From Nitratireductor sp. B36 (GTDB taxonomy: Bacteria > Pseudomonadota > Alphaproteobacteria > Rhizobiales > Rhizobiaceae): DNA of 64,000 nt. Below are positions 18,772 through 27,277 of the stretch, one piece after another. Location of the stretch: NCBI RefSeq assembly GCF_020833685.1, contig NZ_JACKZY010000002.1, positions 992,001 through 1,056,000 of the forward strand. The letters run 5' to 3'. The first letter of the stretch is position 1, and every line of letters begins with the position of its first letter. Below the pieces are notes generated by a model. That model made no database searches, was not told the origin of the DNA, and saw only the letters and a program-made list of their open reading frames with translations. Made by a program: the position numbers and the translations under genes.

Positions 18772-21700
18772 TTAGCGCAGGCGGCCACTGGCATGAGCCA
18801 GCATCGTGTAGACCTTGCCGGTGTCGGAGGTCAGATAGGTCTGGGTCATCATATTGTCGCGATCGGAACGGGAGACATCCCGCAACAGTTTCTCGAAATC
18901 ACGGCAGTACAAATCGACAGCGGCATGAAATTCAGGATCAGAACGATATTTGTTCTGAATCTCGTCGAATGTCTGCTGCCCCTTCAACGTATAGAGGCGG
19001 CGCGTGAAGACGTTCCGTTCGCCGCGACGATACCGGTCCCAAAGATCGATCGAGGCTTCATGATCGATTGCCCGAGCAATATCCACGGAGAGCGAGTTCA
19101 GTGATTCCACCACATGCAGGGCTGACCGGTCTTCCTTCTGAACGGATGAGGCCGGGCGTTCACGTTCGTTGCGACCTTCTTCGTTGGAAGCGCTGCGCAG
19201 GAGGTCGCGAATCCAGCCACCGCCAGCCGCTGGCTGGCTTGCCTGCTGGGGTGCGCGTGTGGGCTCTACCGGACGCGACGCCGGTGCCGCGGACTGACGC
19301 GGTCTTTCAATGACCGGCTGTGCCGCTGCTGAGGGCGCCTGCGGAGCAGGTGCTGGCGCCGGCTGGCGCAATGGAGGTGTATCGGTGGGCAGGCGATTCT
19401 CGCTTGCTCGATCACGACCGGGCATCCGGCCGGATTTCGATACGATATCCGAAAGCTCTTTCAGCGCGTTCACCTGTTCTGTAATCGCGTTGCGCATTGC
19501 CGAGGTCGACTGTTTGGCTTCAGCCGGCAGTTCGGCAATTCCGCGTTTCACATCACTGCGCGTCTGCTCGAGCTCGTTGCGGATTTCGGCAGCCGTCCGA
19601 CGAATTTCATCCGTTGCTCCGCTAAAGCGGCTTGTAGCCGCTTCCACGACTTCGGCGATCGACTGTCGAATACCTTCGACTGACTGCTGCGTGCGTCCCT
19701 CGGCGGTGGTGAGGGTTCGCGCCACAAAATCCTCGAACGCGTTCATTGTGCGCTCGATATGCTCGGATTTCTCAGCCAGGCCGGAGGCCAGGGCCTCCAG
19801 CGCCTTCTGACGGTCCTCAAGATTCCCGCTCAAGCCCGATTGCGCGCGCTCCAGCAACTCTGATGCTGTCTCCAGAACCTTGCTGTGATCTTCGAACCGG
19901 CTCGCAATCGCTGAAATTTCGCGAAGGGTCCTGTCGGAGAAGTCAGCCAGACGGCCGGAGTTTGCATTGATGAGGCTCGCTGAGTTGGAGAAGGTCTCGG
20001 CAGCCTTTTCCGCGTTCTCGGCAAAGCTGGTGGCTGTGGTGCTGAGGCGCTCGTCCACCTCGGAGAGATTCTTGGACGCCGTGGAAATCAACGCGCCCAA
20101 ACGCTGGCCGGAAACGCCGAGTTTCTGAAGAAGCTCGTCGATGTGCCCGGTCAGGTTCGACTGCACATTTTCGAAAGCAGATAGAGCTTCGTTCGTTCGG
20201 TTGGTCAGCGCATTGAGCAGAGCAGCGTTCTCTGACTGCAGACGCTGCGTCGTTTCCGTCGTGATTGCCTGAATGCTTTCGCGCAGCTCGCCGCCGCTGG
20301 CGGCGAAACGCTCCACGAGCGGTTTCGCCGTCTCGTCCAGAATACGCGACATCTCCGCTGTACGGCCCGCCAAGATGGAATTGAGTTCGCGGGTGCGCTC
20401 TTCCAGGCTTGAAACGGTTTCGTTCGTACGTTTGCCGATGTGTTCGTCCACCGACGCAAAGGTCTGAGCGATCGTGTCGGCAGTGGAGACGAGACGGGCC
20501 TGCGTGGTGGAGAGTTGCTGGTTGACGTGTTGGGCAACCGACTCTGCGCTTTCCCGCAGGCGCGCATCTGCGTCGTTGATGCCGCCGGAGATGGCGCTGG
20601 CGATCATGCTGGCACTGTTCGACAGGCGTTCCTGAAGTTGCGAAAGCGATTCGCTCATGGCACTGGCGCGTGCGTCGAGCTCGGCCGATGTCTGGTGAGT
20701 CCGGGCGATGACACGCTGGTCAAAGTCCTCGAAAGTCTTGGAAAGATCTTCCGTGCGCGCCGTGAGCTGTTCCGTGGTCTGATCGACCCGGCTCAGGATC
20801 TTGCGATCCGCTGCATCAAAGGTGTCGGTGATTGCCTTGGTGTGTTGCGACAATGTCTCTGCGGTCGTCTCCAGGCGCGCAGCGATGCGGCCATCAACTT
20901 CGGCAAAGGTCTGCGCGAAGACGCCGGCACGCTCGGTGAAGCGCGCCGAAGCGTCGTCAAATGTCCGGTCGATGTCCTCGATGCGTGCGCCGAGGGTCGA
21001 TGCGGTTTGTTCGGCGCGCGCGGCAATGCGCTTGTCTGCGTCCTCGAACACCTTCGCTGCTTCCTCGTTCAGCGTCGAGGTTGCCTCGATGACTTTGTCG
21101 CGCAGGGCGCCCGCGACGACAACGGCGCTGTTCTCCAGTGTGCTGCGGACATTTTCCACGCCGATCGATAGCGCTTTTTCCATAGTCTGGGTGCGCTCTT
21201 CGATGATCCCCGTCTGCTTGGTGAAGATCTCGTTGACGCGCATGGCTTCGTCTTCGATCACGGCATTGAGTGCAGTGCGGTGTTCATCGATCTTGGCAAT
21301 GTTGGCGTCGAGGGCTTCGCCGAAACTGTCACGCGTTTTGGCAAGCTGCTGCACCTGCTCGCCGATTCCGGCTTCGAAGGTTGCGCGCGCCAGATCGAGT
21401 TTCTCCATATCCGCGCTGAATGCGCCGGAGAGCCGCTGGTGCGTTTCCTCGAACGCCTGGATCTGACGCTGTGCGGCCTCGCTCATGCGCGACTGGGTCG
21501 CGTCGATACGTTCAATGCCTTCGTCGAACTGAGCGGCCATCTGCGACCAGTTCTGGTCGAGACGTTTGCCAAACTCACCAGCTGTGTTTTCCAGCATGAT
21601 GCTGGTCGAAGCCACAAGGTCTGACAGCTCGCTGCTAAGAGCGGTTTTGCCTGCCTCGACAGCTGCGGAGACTTCATCCTTGCCCTGAGCGAAGGTGTTG

Positions 21701-23577
21701 GCGATTTCGCGGGTACGTTCAACGAGTGTTTCGTTGATGCTGCGCGCCCGCGCTTCCAGAGCTGAGTTCAGCTTCTGCGTGCCGGCGTCGAGCGCTTCGG
21801 CACGCGTGGTAAACTCGGCGATGAGAGCGCGGCCCCGCTCGGTGACGGCATTTTCGAGCTGGCCAAGGCGGGTGTCGAATTCACCGGTCAGGGATTCAGT
21901 GGCCTCGCCCAAGGAAGACATAAGAGCGGAGCTGCGGGTCTCGAACAGCGAACTGAGCGAGCGCGTCGTCTGATCGGTGCGTTCGGCGAGCGTCGCCATG
22001 CGCTCATCGAACAGGTTGCCGAGTGTCTGCGCCGCTTCCTGGGTTTCCTTTGTGAGCGTGCCCAGACGCGAATCGAGAACCTTGGTCAGGGTCTGTTCTG
22101 CATCTTGCGTGTTCTGGCTGAAGGCAGAGATGCGCGAGTCAAGCACATTGCCCAGCTTGGTGGCTGCTTCTTCAGCGCCATCGGCAAGGGCGGAGACACG
22201 CGAATCGAGCAGGCCACCAATCTTCTCGGTGGCTTCGTCGGTTCTTTGCGCGAGCGTGGCCATCCGCGTGTCAAACAAGGTGGCGAGATTCTGGGTTGCA
22301 TCCTCCGTCCCCTTGGTCAGGGAGGCAATGCGGGTATCGAGCAGGCTTGCCACGGCGTCGCCAGACGTGGTGATGCGCTCCGAAAGGCTTTGGATGCGAT
22401 CGTCGATCCCCTTATGAAGGGTGCCGCCAGTGCCTTCGAGCTGCTTCAGCAATGCTTCACTCGACGCGTTCACCGATGCCGCAAGTTGGCGGGATGCATC
22501 GGCAATCGTTGCGCGTATGCGCTCGCCGGCCGTGTCCAGCTCATCTTTCAGTATCTCGTGTGCGCCGGCTATGGACGCACGAACACGCTCGGCATGGCCT
22601 ACTATGCCCTCGCGCTCAGACCCCAGCCCATCAACCAGATGGCGAATACGCGTTTCGTTCTCCGAATAGGCACGCTCGAGTTCGCTCACCTCGGTGTGAA
22701 CCAGCGTTTCAAGCTCCACCGCGCGGGAGAGGGTGCGATCCATGCCGTCCCCCATCGCCTGAACTTCGCGGCGAACGGCCTGGCCAACGGTCATGATGCG
22801 TTCGTGGGCGAGGTTTTCAGGTTCGGCGAGGCGGAAGGCTGCCTCTGCCATGGATTGCGCGGCAAGCCTCATTTCCTGGGCGCGGCGCACCATAACTGCA
22901 AAGCCCCAGAACAGGATAACCGGAACGACAATGCCAACCAGCAGGGCGATCGCGTGCGGAGCCGCCAAAAGGGCGTCGGTCGAGCGGATCTGCCAGATTT
23001 CGGGACCGTAAAGCATCTGGCCAAGGAGCAGGCCGCCGCCGATCCACAGTGCCGAGAGAATGGCAACCAGCCAATAGGCGGTGTTGGGGGCGCGTCGGTC
23101 GAATTTGCGCATCACCGCACTGAAGTCGCCGGCACGGTCGTCGTTGGCGGGCGCGAATGACGGGGCGGCAGTGTTCTCGGGGGCAGGTTCGACCGGGGTG
23201 AGGTTCTTCCGGTTGGCGAGCGTATCCTCTGATTTCTCGGGTTTGGAGGCGGTGCTGGTGGCCTTTTCCGGCGCAGCTGCGGTGGAAACCGGGGAGCTCG
23301 CCTTTGCGGCCGGGGCGGGTTCAGCCTTTCCCTTGGAGGATGGCGCAGTGTCTTTCTTCTCGCTCACGGCGACTTTCTCGTCTCCGTTCTGATCGCGATT
23401 TTCGCGCGCGAGTTCCTCAGCCGCTGCAGAAATCTGCGCTTCCAGGTCCTCCATGGAGGCGGCGAGGTCCAGGTCGCCATTCTCCAAGCCGTCTGCAAGC
23501 TCCAGGTCGAGGGCATCCTCGAGTTCCTTCGCAAAATCGCGCTTGGGTTGATTCTTCTTTGCTACTGTACGCGCCAT
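18772..23577 (-). CDS. Giant membrane-anchored coiled-coil protein, GPR-like
   Basis: A 1601-residue protein. Order: charged N-terminus; Ala/Pro/Lys-rich linker (about 60-150); two transmembrane helices (about 168-190 and 206-230); over 1100 residues of almost pure helix; Pro/Gln/Ala-rich linker; and a compact C-terminal domain of about 100 residues with LWDRYRRGERNVFTRRLYTL. It contains ten tandem 22-residue repeats (390-609) and a set of 29-residue repeats (843-1067). This layout matches the growth pole ring protein of Agrobacterium (about 2100 residues, apolipoprotein/kinesin-like in automatic annotations), needed for polar growth and rod shape. Orthology is inferred from architecture and lineage. 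It is monocistronic, ends in a good terminator, and is divergent from an Hpt gene. Confidence 0.82.
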   Translation of the reverse strand: MARTVAKKNQPKRDFAKELEDALDLELADGLENGDLDLAASMEDLEAQISAAAEELARENRDQNGDEKVAVSEKKDTAPSSKGKAEPAPAAKASSPVSTAAAPEKATSTASKPEKSEDTLANRKNLTPVEPAPENTAAPSFAPANDDRAGDFSAVMRKFDRRAPNTAYWLVAILSALWIGGGLLLGQMLYGPEIWQIRSTDALLAAPHAIALLVGIVVPVILFWGFAVMVRRAQEMRLAAQSMAEAAFRLAEPENLAHERIMTVGQAVRREVQAMGDGMDRTLSRAVELETLVHTEVSELERAYSENETRIRHLVDGLGSEREGIVGHAERVRASIAGAHEILKDELDTAGERIRATIADASRQLAASVNASSEALLKQLEGTGGTLHKGIDDRIQSLSERITTSGDAVASLLDTRIASLTKGTEDATQNLATLFDTRMATLAQRTDEATEKIGGLLDSRVSALADGAEEAATKLGNVLDSRISAFSQNTQDAEQTLTKVLDSRLGTLTKETQEAAQTLGNLFDERMATLAERTDQTTRSLSSLFETRSSALMSSLGEATESLTGEFDTRLGQLENAVTERGRALIAEFTTRAEALDAGTQKLNSALEARARSINETLVERTREIANTFAQGKDEVSAAVEAGKTALSSELSDLVASTSIMLENTAGEFGKRLDQNWSQMAAQFDEGIERIDATQSRMSEAAQRQIQAFEETHQRLSGAFSADMEKLDLARATFEAGIGEQVQQLAKTRDSFGEALDANIAKIDEHRTALNAVIEDEAMRVNEIFTKQTGIIEERTQTMEKALSIGVENVRSTLENSAVVVAGALRDKVIEATSTLNEEAAKVFEDADKRIAARAEQTASTLGARIEDIDRTFDDASARFTERAGVFAQTFAEVDGRIAARLETTAETLSQHTKAITDTFDAADRKILSRVDQTTEQLTARTEDLSKTFEDFDQRVIARTHQTSAELDARASAMSESLSQLQERLSNSASMIASAISGGINDADARLRESAESVAQHVNQQLSTTQARLVSTADTIAQTFASVDEHIGKRTNETVSSLEERTRELNSILAGRTAEMSRILDETAKPLVERFAASGGELRESIQAITTETTQRLQSENAALLNALTNRTNEALSAFENVQSNLTGHIDELLQKLGVSGQRLGALISTASKNLSEVDERLSTTATSFAENAEKAAETFSNSASLINANSGRLADFSDRTLREISAIASRFEDHSKVLETASELLERAQSGLSGNLEDRQKALEALASGLAEKSEHIERTMNAFEDFVARTLTTAEGRTQQSVEGIRQSIAEVVEAATSRFSGATDEIRRTAAEIRNELEQTRSDVKRGIAELPAEAKQSTSAMRNAITEQVNALKELSDIVSKSGRMPGRDRASENRLPTDTPPLRQPAPAPAPQAPSAAAQPVIERPRQSAAPASRPVEPTRAPQQASQPAAGGGWIRDLLRSASNEEGRNERERPASSVQKEDRSALHVVESLNSLSVDIARAIDHEASIDLWDRYRRGERNVFTRRLYTLKGQQTFDEIQNKYRSDPEFHAAVDLYCRDFEKLLRDVSRSDRDNMMTQTYLTSDTGKVYTMLAHASGRLR
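20377..21051 (-). repeat. 29-residue coding repeats
   Basis: Within the GPR-like protein, units of 29 residues start at 843 (VFEDADKRIAAR), 890 (TFAEVDGRIAAR), 919 (TFDAADRKILSR), 948 (TFEDFDQRVIAR) and 1039 (TFASVDEHIGKR). The pattern is a hydrophobic/Phe start, an acidic D, a basic R/K, then TTAETL- or QTTEQL-like and a charged end. Three units are directly joined (890-976); the others are separated by divergent stretches. Confidence 0.75.
21751..22410 (-). repeat. Ten tandem 22-residue (66-bp) coding repeats
   Basis: Residues 390-609 of the GPR-like protein divide without gaps into ten 22-mers. They begin GIDDR, LLDTR, LFDTR, LLDSR, VLDSR, VLDSR, LFDER, LFETR, EFDTR and EFTTR. Each has the pattern hydrophobic-hydrophobic-D-S/T-R, a second hydrophobic patch near position 9, and a T-x-x-A-T/A-x-x-L block near the end. 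The 22-residue period is that of apolipoprotein A-type amphipathic helices, which explains the usual automatic name. Confidence 0.85.
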
Positions 23578-23725
23578 ACCGCCAAACCTCAGCTACTCTC
23601 AGCCGGAGCCTCATACGCAAACCAGAGGAACCTCGTACTCCGACACTATGCCCAAAATGAGCCAAGCGTATCGTAATGGGACAAGGCTCTGTTGAAAACA
23701 CGCAATCGGCTCGATGTGTAAAAGT

Positions 23726-23742
23726 TTAAACATAAGGTTAAC
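23726..23742. promoter_or_regulatory. Paired TTAA half-sites, CtrA-like
   Basis: Two TTAA tetramers (23726-23729 and 23738-23741, the second followed by C) lie between the divergent GPR-like and Hpt genes. CtrA boxes are TTAA-N7-TTAAC; here the spacer is eight, so it is off consensus. Further TTAACCC and ATTAATA stretches lie at 23781-23807. A weak, position-based suggestion only. Confidence 0.25.
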
Positions 23743-23840
23743 GACGTTTATGGTGAAACAGTCACTTTGCAGCAATCCCATTAACCCGTTGTCCATCCGG
23801 CATTAATAGGGTGTGAAGATTGACGTAGAGGAAGCCGGAG

Positions 23841-24200
23841 ATGAATGGTCAGGTTGTTTCAGAGGGGCTTTTCGACGAGCGAGGCGCAGGCACGGGTCCA
23901 ACCCCGTTCGATCTCGCACATTTGGCCCGTCAAACCATGGGGGATCCGGCTCTGGCGCTCGAAGTTCTTGGCATGTTTCAAACCCAGACCGGGGGCATGC
24001 GCGAACGTATGCTCTCGTCCGACCTTCAATCGAGACGCGAGATGGCCCATGCGCTTGTCGGCTCAGCGCGTGGGGTAGGGGCGCAGGCAATTGCTGCCTG
24101 TGCTGCGGTCATCGAAAAGAAACCTGACGATGATGACAGCATAAGGCAACTCGCGAAATTGATCACGGAAGCCAATGATTTCATTTCGAAATTGCGGTGA
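23841..24200 (+). CDS. Hpt-domain protein
   Basis: A 119-residue, single-domain histidine phosphotransfer protein. The phosphorylatable histidine is H70 in the helix MAHALVGSARGVGA, a variant of the usual HxLKGSA. The surrounding sequence, DPALALEVLGMFQTQTGGM before and AIAACAAVIEKKP after, fits the four-helix Hpt bundle. It would relay phosphate between receiver domains; no kinase or response regulator is adjacent, so the partner is unknown. The hybrid kinase CckA, 9 kb away, normally uses ChpT, which is a different fold. GGAG just precedes the ATG. The gene is divergent from the GPR-like gene. Confidence 0.82.
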   Translation: MNGQVVSEGLFDERGAGTGPTPFDLAHLARQTMGDPALALEVLGMFQTQTGGMRERMLSSDLQSRREMAHALVGSARGVGAQAIAACAAVIEKKPDDDDSIRQLAKLITEANDFISKLR

Positions 24201-24350
24201 TTTTCCTCTCCACTGGAAGACACGGATTGCCTTTCAGGTCCAAAAACCATAAGTGAAGCGCTGAAGTTGAGCGTGAGCGCCCCAGGGGCGGCTGCGCCCA
24301 TATTATTGCCGCACAATCCGCGACCATTTCACCAAAAGCCGAGTGACCGC

Positions 24351-24671
24351 ATGCCGAAGATCACCTATATCGTCCCCGATGGAACGCGCTTCGATGTCGA
24401 TGCCGCCAATGGGTCCACGGTCATGGAAAACGCAATTCGCAATGCTGTACCGGGCATCGAGGCGGAATGTGGCGGGGCCTGCGCCTGTGCCACTTGCCAC
24501 GTATATGTGGACGAAGAGTGGGCTGGCACAGTCGGCCAACCTGAGGCAATGGAAGAGGATATGCTGGACTTCGCCTACGAGGTTCAGCCGACTTCGCGTC
24601 TGTCTTGTCAGATCATTGTGCGCGATGAACTGGACGGTTTGATCGTTCGCATTCCCGAGCGACAAGCCTGA
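24351..24671 (+). CDS. 2Fe-2S ferredoxin, adrenodoxin type
   Basis: A 106-residue electron carrier. The cluster ligands are C40, C46, C49 and C86, in [16 protein letters not shown] and RLSCQIIV, giving the C-x5-C-x2-C-x36-C spacing of adrenodoxin/ISC-type ferredoxins. In alphaproteobacteria these serve Fe-S assembly or P450-like reductases; no such partner gene is nearby. The frame is open 28 codons upstream, but the family begins at [11 protein letters not shown]. The gene is monocistronic as far as can be seen and is convergent with the DUF922 gene. Confidence 0.94.
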   Translation: MPKITYIVPDGTRFDVDAANGSTVMENAIRNAVPGIEAECGGACACATCHVYVDEEWAGTVGQPEAMEEDMLDFAYEVQPTSRLSCQIIVRDELDGLIVRIPERQA

Positions 24672-24710
24672 AGAGACAAGTTTTGCATGCGGCGCAACTG
24701 ACCATGCGCC

Positions 24711-25325
24711 TCAACCGGGGTTCCGCCCTTTTTCAAGCTGCTCCAGGCGGTAGTTTAGCAGGCGCATCAACCGCCATTCGAAGTTGCCGCTTTCGATACG
24801 GTCGAATCGCACCTGTGCGGCATCGTGCTCATCAAGTTTCTTCTGTGCCACGCGCTCCGCGCGCGCCTGAAGTGTCTTGCAATCGGAATGGGGCGCGAGT
24901 TTTCCAATTTCGCTTTCAATGCTGCGCGCGTAGCGTTTGGCAATGCCCAGATGGCTCTCTTCATGGCGTTTGATGTCCTTAGAGAGCGTGTCCCAGATGA
25001 GAGCGGTTTCCGGGCCTGCGGTCTTGCGGTTGCGCCAGCGTGGCAGGAATACGCGCGCATCAACTGAAACCTTGACATCCGCAATGCGGCAGCGGCGCTT
25101 TTCCTCCTCATAGGTGATCTTGGTCTTGAACTCCATGCGCGTCGCGCCGGGGTGGCGCTGCCCGGTGCTTTGCACATGAGGGCCGCGCGAGCGAAGCTGT
25201 TGTTCTATTTCGCTCAGCGTGTTTCCACCGATCGAGAAATAACTGTAGGTACGGGAAATGTCGGCGCTTGTGGCGGAACTCGTGGCGAGGGCCAGCAGGG
25301 CGAAGGTCAGCGTGATGTGTTTCAT
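24711..25325 (-). CDS. DUF922 secreted zinc-protease-like protein
   Basis: A 204-residue protein with a signal peptide (ITLTFALLALATSSATSA) and a gluzincin-like HEESH motif at residues 121-125, followed by YARSIESEIG. It matches the DUF922 family of predicted secreted zinc proteases. Only the two histidines and glutamate are directly visible; a third ligand is not obvious, and protease activity has not been established for this protein. GGGAG precedes the ATG at 25325 by about eight bases, which fixes the start against a longer frame reaching 25442. Confidence 0.82.
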   Translation of the reverse strand: MKHITLTFALLALATSSATSADISRTYSYFSIGGNTLSEIEQQLRSRGPHVQSTGQRHPGATRMEFKTKITYEEEKRRCRIADVKVSVDARVFLPRWRNRKTAGPETALIWDTLSKDIKRHEESHLGIAKRYARSIESEIGKLAPHSDCKTLQARAERVAQKKLDEHDAAQVRFDRIESGNFEWRLMRLLNYRLEQLEKGRNPG

Positions 25326-25477
25326 ATTGTCTCCCAAAAACACCCTGCGACCTGAGACGCACGATGACAAGCCTGACCTGAATGGTTTCCGACGCGTTCC
25401 ATAGAACACATTGCGGTTGATTTTGGCGGCAATGAGCCGCAAAAACGCCTCACAGTGATCCGGAGGCTCAAAGCCCT

Positions 25478-26314
25478 ATGACTTTTCCTGTCTGGCGACT
25501 TGCGCATGGGCGCGACCTTGTTCTCGGACCAGATGCCATCATTATGGGCATTTTGAACGTCACACCGGACAGTTTTTCCGATGGGGGCGCTTTTGTCAGT
25601 CTCGATTCCGCGCTTCGCCAAGCCGACACGTTGATCGGCGAGGGAGCTCACATCATCGATATCGGCGGGGAATCGACCCGGCCGGGTGGTATTCCGGTGA
25701 CAGCAATGGAAGAGCAGGATCGGATTTTACCGGTGTTCGAAGCGCTTGCCGGTCGTGATGATGTCTTACTCTCCGTAGATACTTACCGGGCTGAGACGGC
25801 CCGGCTTGCGGTCGCTGCAGGCGCACATATCGTCAATGATGTCTGGGGGCTTCAGCGCGAACCGGACATTGCGGCTGTTGCTGCGAAAACCGGAGCAGGG
25901 CTTGCCATCATGCACACGGGACGCGAGCGGGAGAAGCTTCCCGATGTGATCGCCGATCAGTTCTCGTTTCTGCGTCGCTCTCTTGAGATCGCTCGTCAGG
26001 CAGGCGTGAGCGATGATCAGATCATGCTGGATCCGGGTTTTGGTTTTGCCAAGGACACGGCAGAGAACATCGAAATCATGGCCCGTTTTGAAGAACTGAG
26101 GGGGCTTGCCTTCCCTCTTCTTGTCGGTACATCGCGCAAGCGTTTCGTTGGGGCGGTCACCGGCCGGGAAAATGCGGAGGCGCGGGACGCGGGAACGGCT
26201 GCGACCAGTGCGCTGCTGAGAATGAAAGGCGCGGCCGTTTTTCGTGTGCACAATGTCGCAATCAACAGGGACTGCCTGAGAGTTGCGGATGCTATTCTTG
26301 CAGCTCAGAGATAG
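25478..26314 (+). CDS. folP: Dihydropteroate synthase
   Basis: Joins 6-hydroxymethyl-dihydropterin pyrophosphate to p-aminobenzoate in folate synthesis; the target of sulphonamides. At 278 residues it has a normal length. Visible signatures are ILNVTPDSFSDGG, DIGGESTRPGG, DVWGLQREPD, LDPGFGFAKD and VGTSRKRFVG. It is first in the operon folP-folB-folK; folB follows after 12 bases. The start ATG is preceded by GGAG at a good distance. Confidence 0.97.
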   Translation: MTFPVWRLAHGRDLVLGPDAIIMGILNVTPDSFSDGGAFVSLDSALRQADTLIGEGAHIIDIGGESTRPGGIPVTAMEEQDRILPVFEALAGRDDVLLSVDTYRAETARLAVAAGAHIVNDVWGLQREPDIAAVAAKTGAGLAIMHTGREREKLPDVIADQFSFLRRSLEIARQAGVSDDQIMLDPGFGFAKDTAENIEIMARFEELRGLAFPLLVGTSRKRFVGAVTGRENAEARDAGTAATSALLRMKGAAVFRVHNVAINRDCLRVADAILAAQR

Positions 26315-26326
26315 GCCGGTGAGGCG

Positions 26327-26689
26327 ATGATGTATGTTATCCGGATGAAGAATTGTGCTTTCTTCGCACGCCATGGCGTGCATGACGAAGAGGAGCGCCT
26401 GGGGCAGCGTTTTTATGTGGACGCGGAGCTCACCGTAGAGCCCGGGCGGGCTTTGAGCGACGATTCCCTTGAAGGGACAGTTGATTACGGCGCAGCCTTC
26501 AAGGTCATCGAAGAGATCATTTCCGGCAAACGCCGCTTTCTGATCGAGGCATTGGCACTTGAGGTGGCAAAGGCGCTGGCGTCCCGCTTTCCACAGATCG
26601 CGCGATCTGAAATCACGATACGCAAGCCCAATGCACCCGTTCCAGGAGTGCTGGACTATGTCGAGGTTTCACTGGCCTGGCCCCAATAA
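26327..26689 (+). CDS. folB: Dihydroneopterin aldolase
   Basis: Cleaves 7,8-dihydroneopterin to the hydroxymethyl-pterin used by folK. It has 120 residues. The family pattern is clear: MKNCAFFARHGVHDEEERLGQ at the start (with a catalytic Glu), TVDYGAAFKVIEEI and the closing KPNAPVPGVLDYVEV, which includes the catalytic Lys-Pro. A second ATG directly follows the first, so the start may be at 26330. It sits between folP and folK, with one base between its stop and the folK start. Confidence 0.95.
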   Translation: MMYVIRMKNCAFFARHGVHDEEERLGQRFYVDAELTVEPGRALSDDSLEGTVDYGAAFKVIEEIISGKRRFLIEALALEVAKALASRFPQIARSEITIRKPNAPVPGVLDYVEVSLAWPQ

Positions 26690-26690
26690 G

Positions 26691-27212
26691 ATGCAGGATG
26701 TCTTTCTGGGGTTGGGTGGTAATGTCGGCGATCCACGTCGTGCAATGCAGATGGTCTTATCCACGTTGGATGCGAGGGATGACACTGAAGTTCGTTCGGT
26801 TTCCTCGCTTTACCGGACGCCGCCCTGGGGCAAGCTTGATCAGCCTGATTTCCTCAACGCTGTTGCCTGGGTGCGCACCAATCTTGCTCCGCACCCGCTC
26901 CTCGAACAGTGCCTGACGATTGAACGTGCTCTCAAGCGTGTGCGTCAGGAACGTTGGGGGCCGCGCCCCATTGACGTGGACATATTGATTTACGGGGATT
27001 TGGTGGTGGATGAAGCGGGGCTGACGATACCACATCCGCGCATGGCCGAGCGCGCGTTTGTCCTGGCTCCGCTGGCCGAGATCGCGCCGGCGCAGGAGAT
27101 CGCCGGAAGGTCGATCAAGACGCTTCTGGAACCGCTTGATCAAAGCGGTATGGAACGGATCACACCGGACGGATCCTGGTGGCGTATCAATGAAGACAAG
27201 AAAAGCGACTGA
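26691..27212 (+). CDS. folK: HPPK, folate pyrophosphokinase
   Basis: 2-Amino-4-hydroxy-6-hydroxymethyldihydropteridine diphosphokinase, 173 residues. Signatures: FLGLGGNVGDPRRAM, SSLYRTPPWG, DFLNAVAWV, and the ATP-site block RWGPRPIDVDILIYGD followed by IPHPRMAERAFVLAPL. The longer open frame upstream (from 26559) overlaps folB and has no homology; the ATG at 26691 is one base after the folB stop. Last gene of the fol operon; a hairpin spanning its stop codon should end the transcript. Confidence 0.96.
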   Translation: MQDVFLGLGGNVGDPRRAMQMVLSTLDARDDTEVRSVSSLYRTPPWGKLDQPDFLNAVAWVRTNLAPHPLLEQCLTIERALKRVRQERWGPRPIDVDILIYGDLVVDEAGLTIPHPRMAERAFVLAPLAEIAPAQEIAGRSIKTLLEPLDQSGMERITPDGSWWRINEDKKSD

Positions 27213-27225
27213 TAGCCGCTTTTCT
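27199..27225. terminator. Bidirectional terminator at end of folK
   Basis: AGAAAAGCG and CGCTTTTCT form a perfect 9-bp stem around a nine-base loop that holds the folK stop codon. The A/T-rich arms supply a U-run on both strands, so it can also serve the convergent gene that ends at 27278. Confidence 0.65.
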
Positions 27226-27277
27226 ATCCAGAGAACCTGGAAACATTATCGGGTTAGCGCGCTGGAGGGACCGGCTG

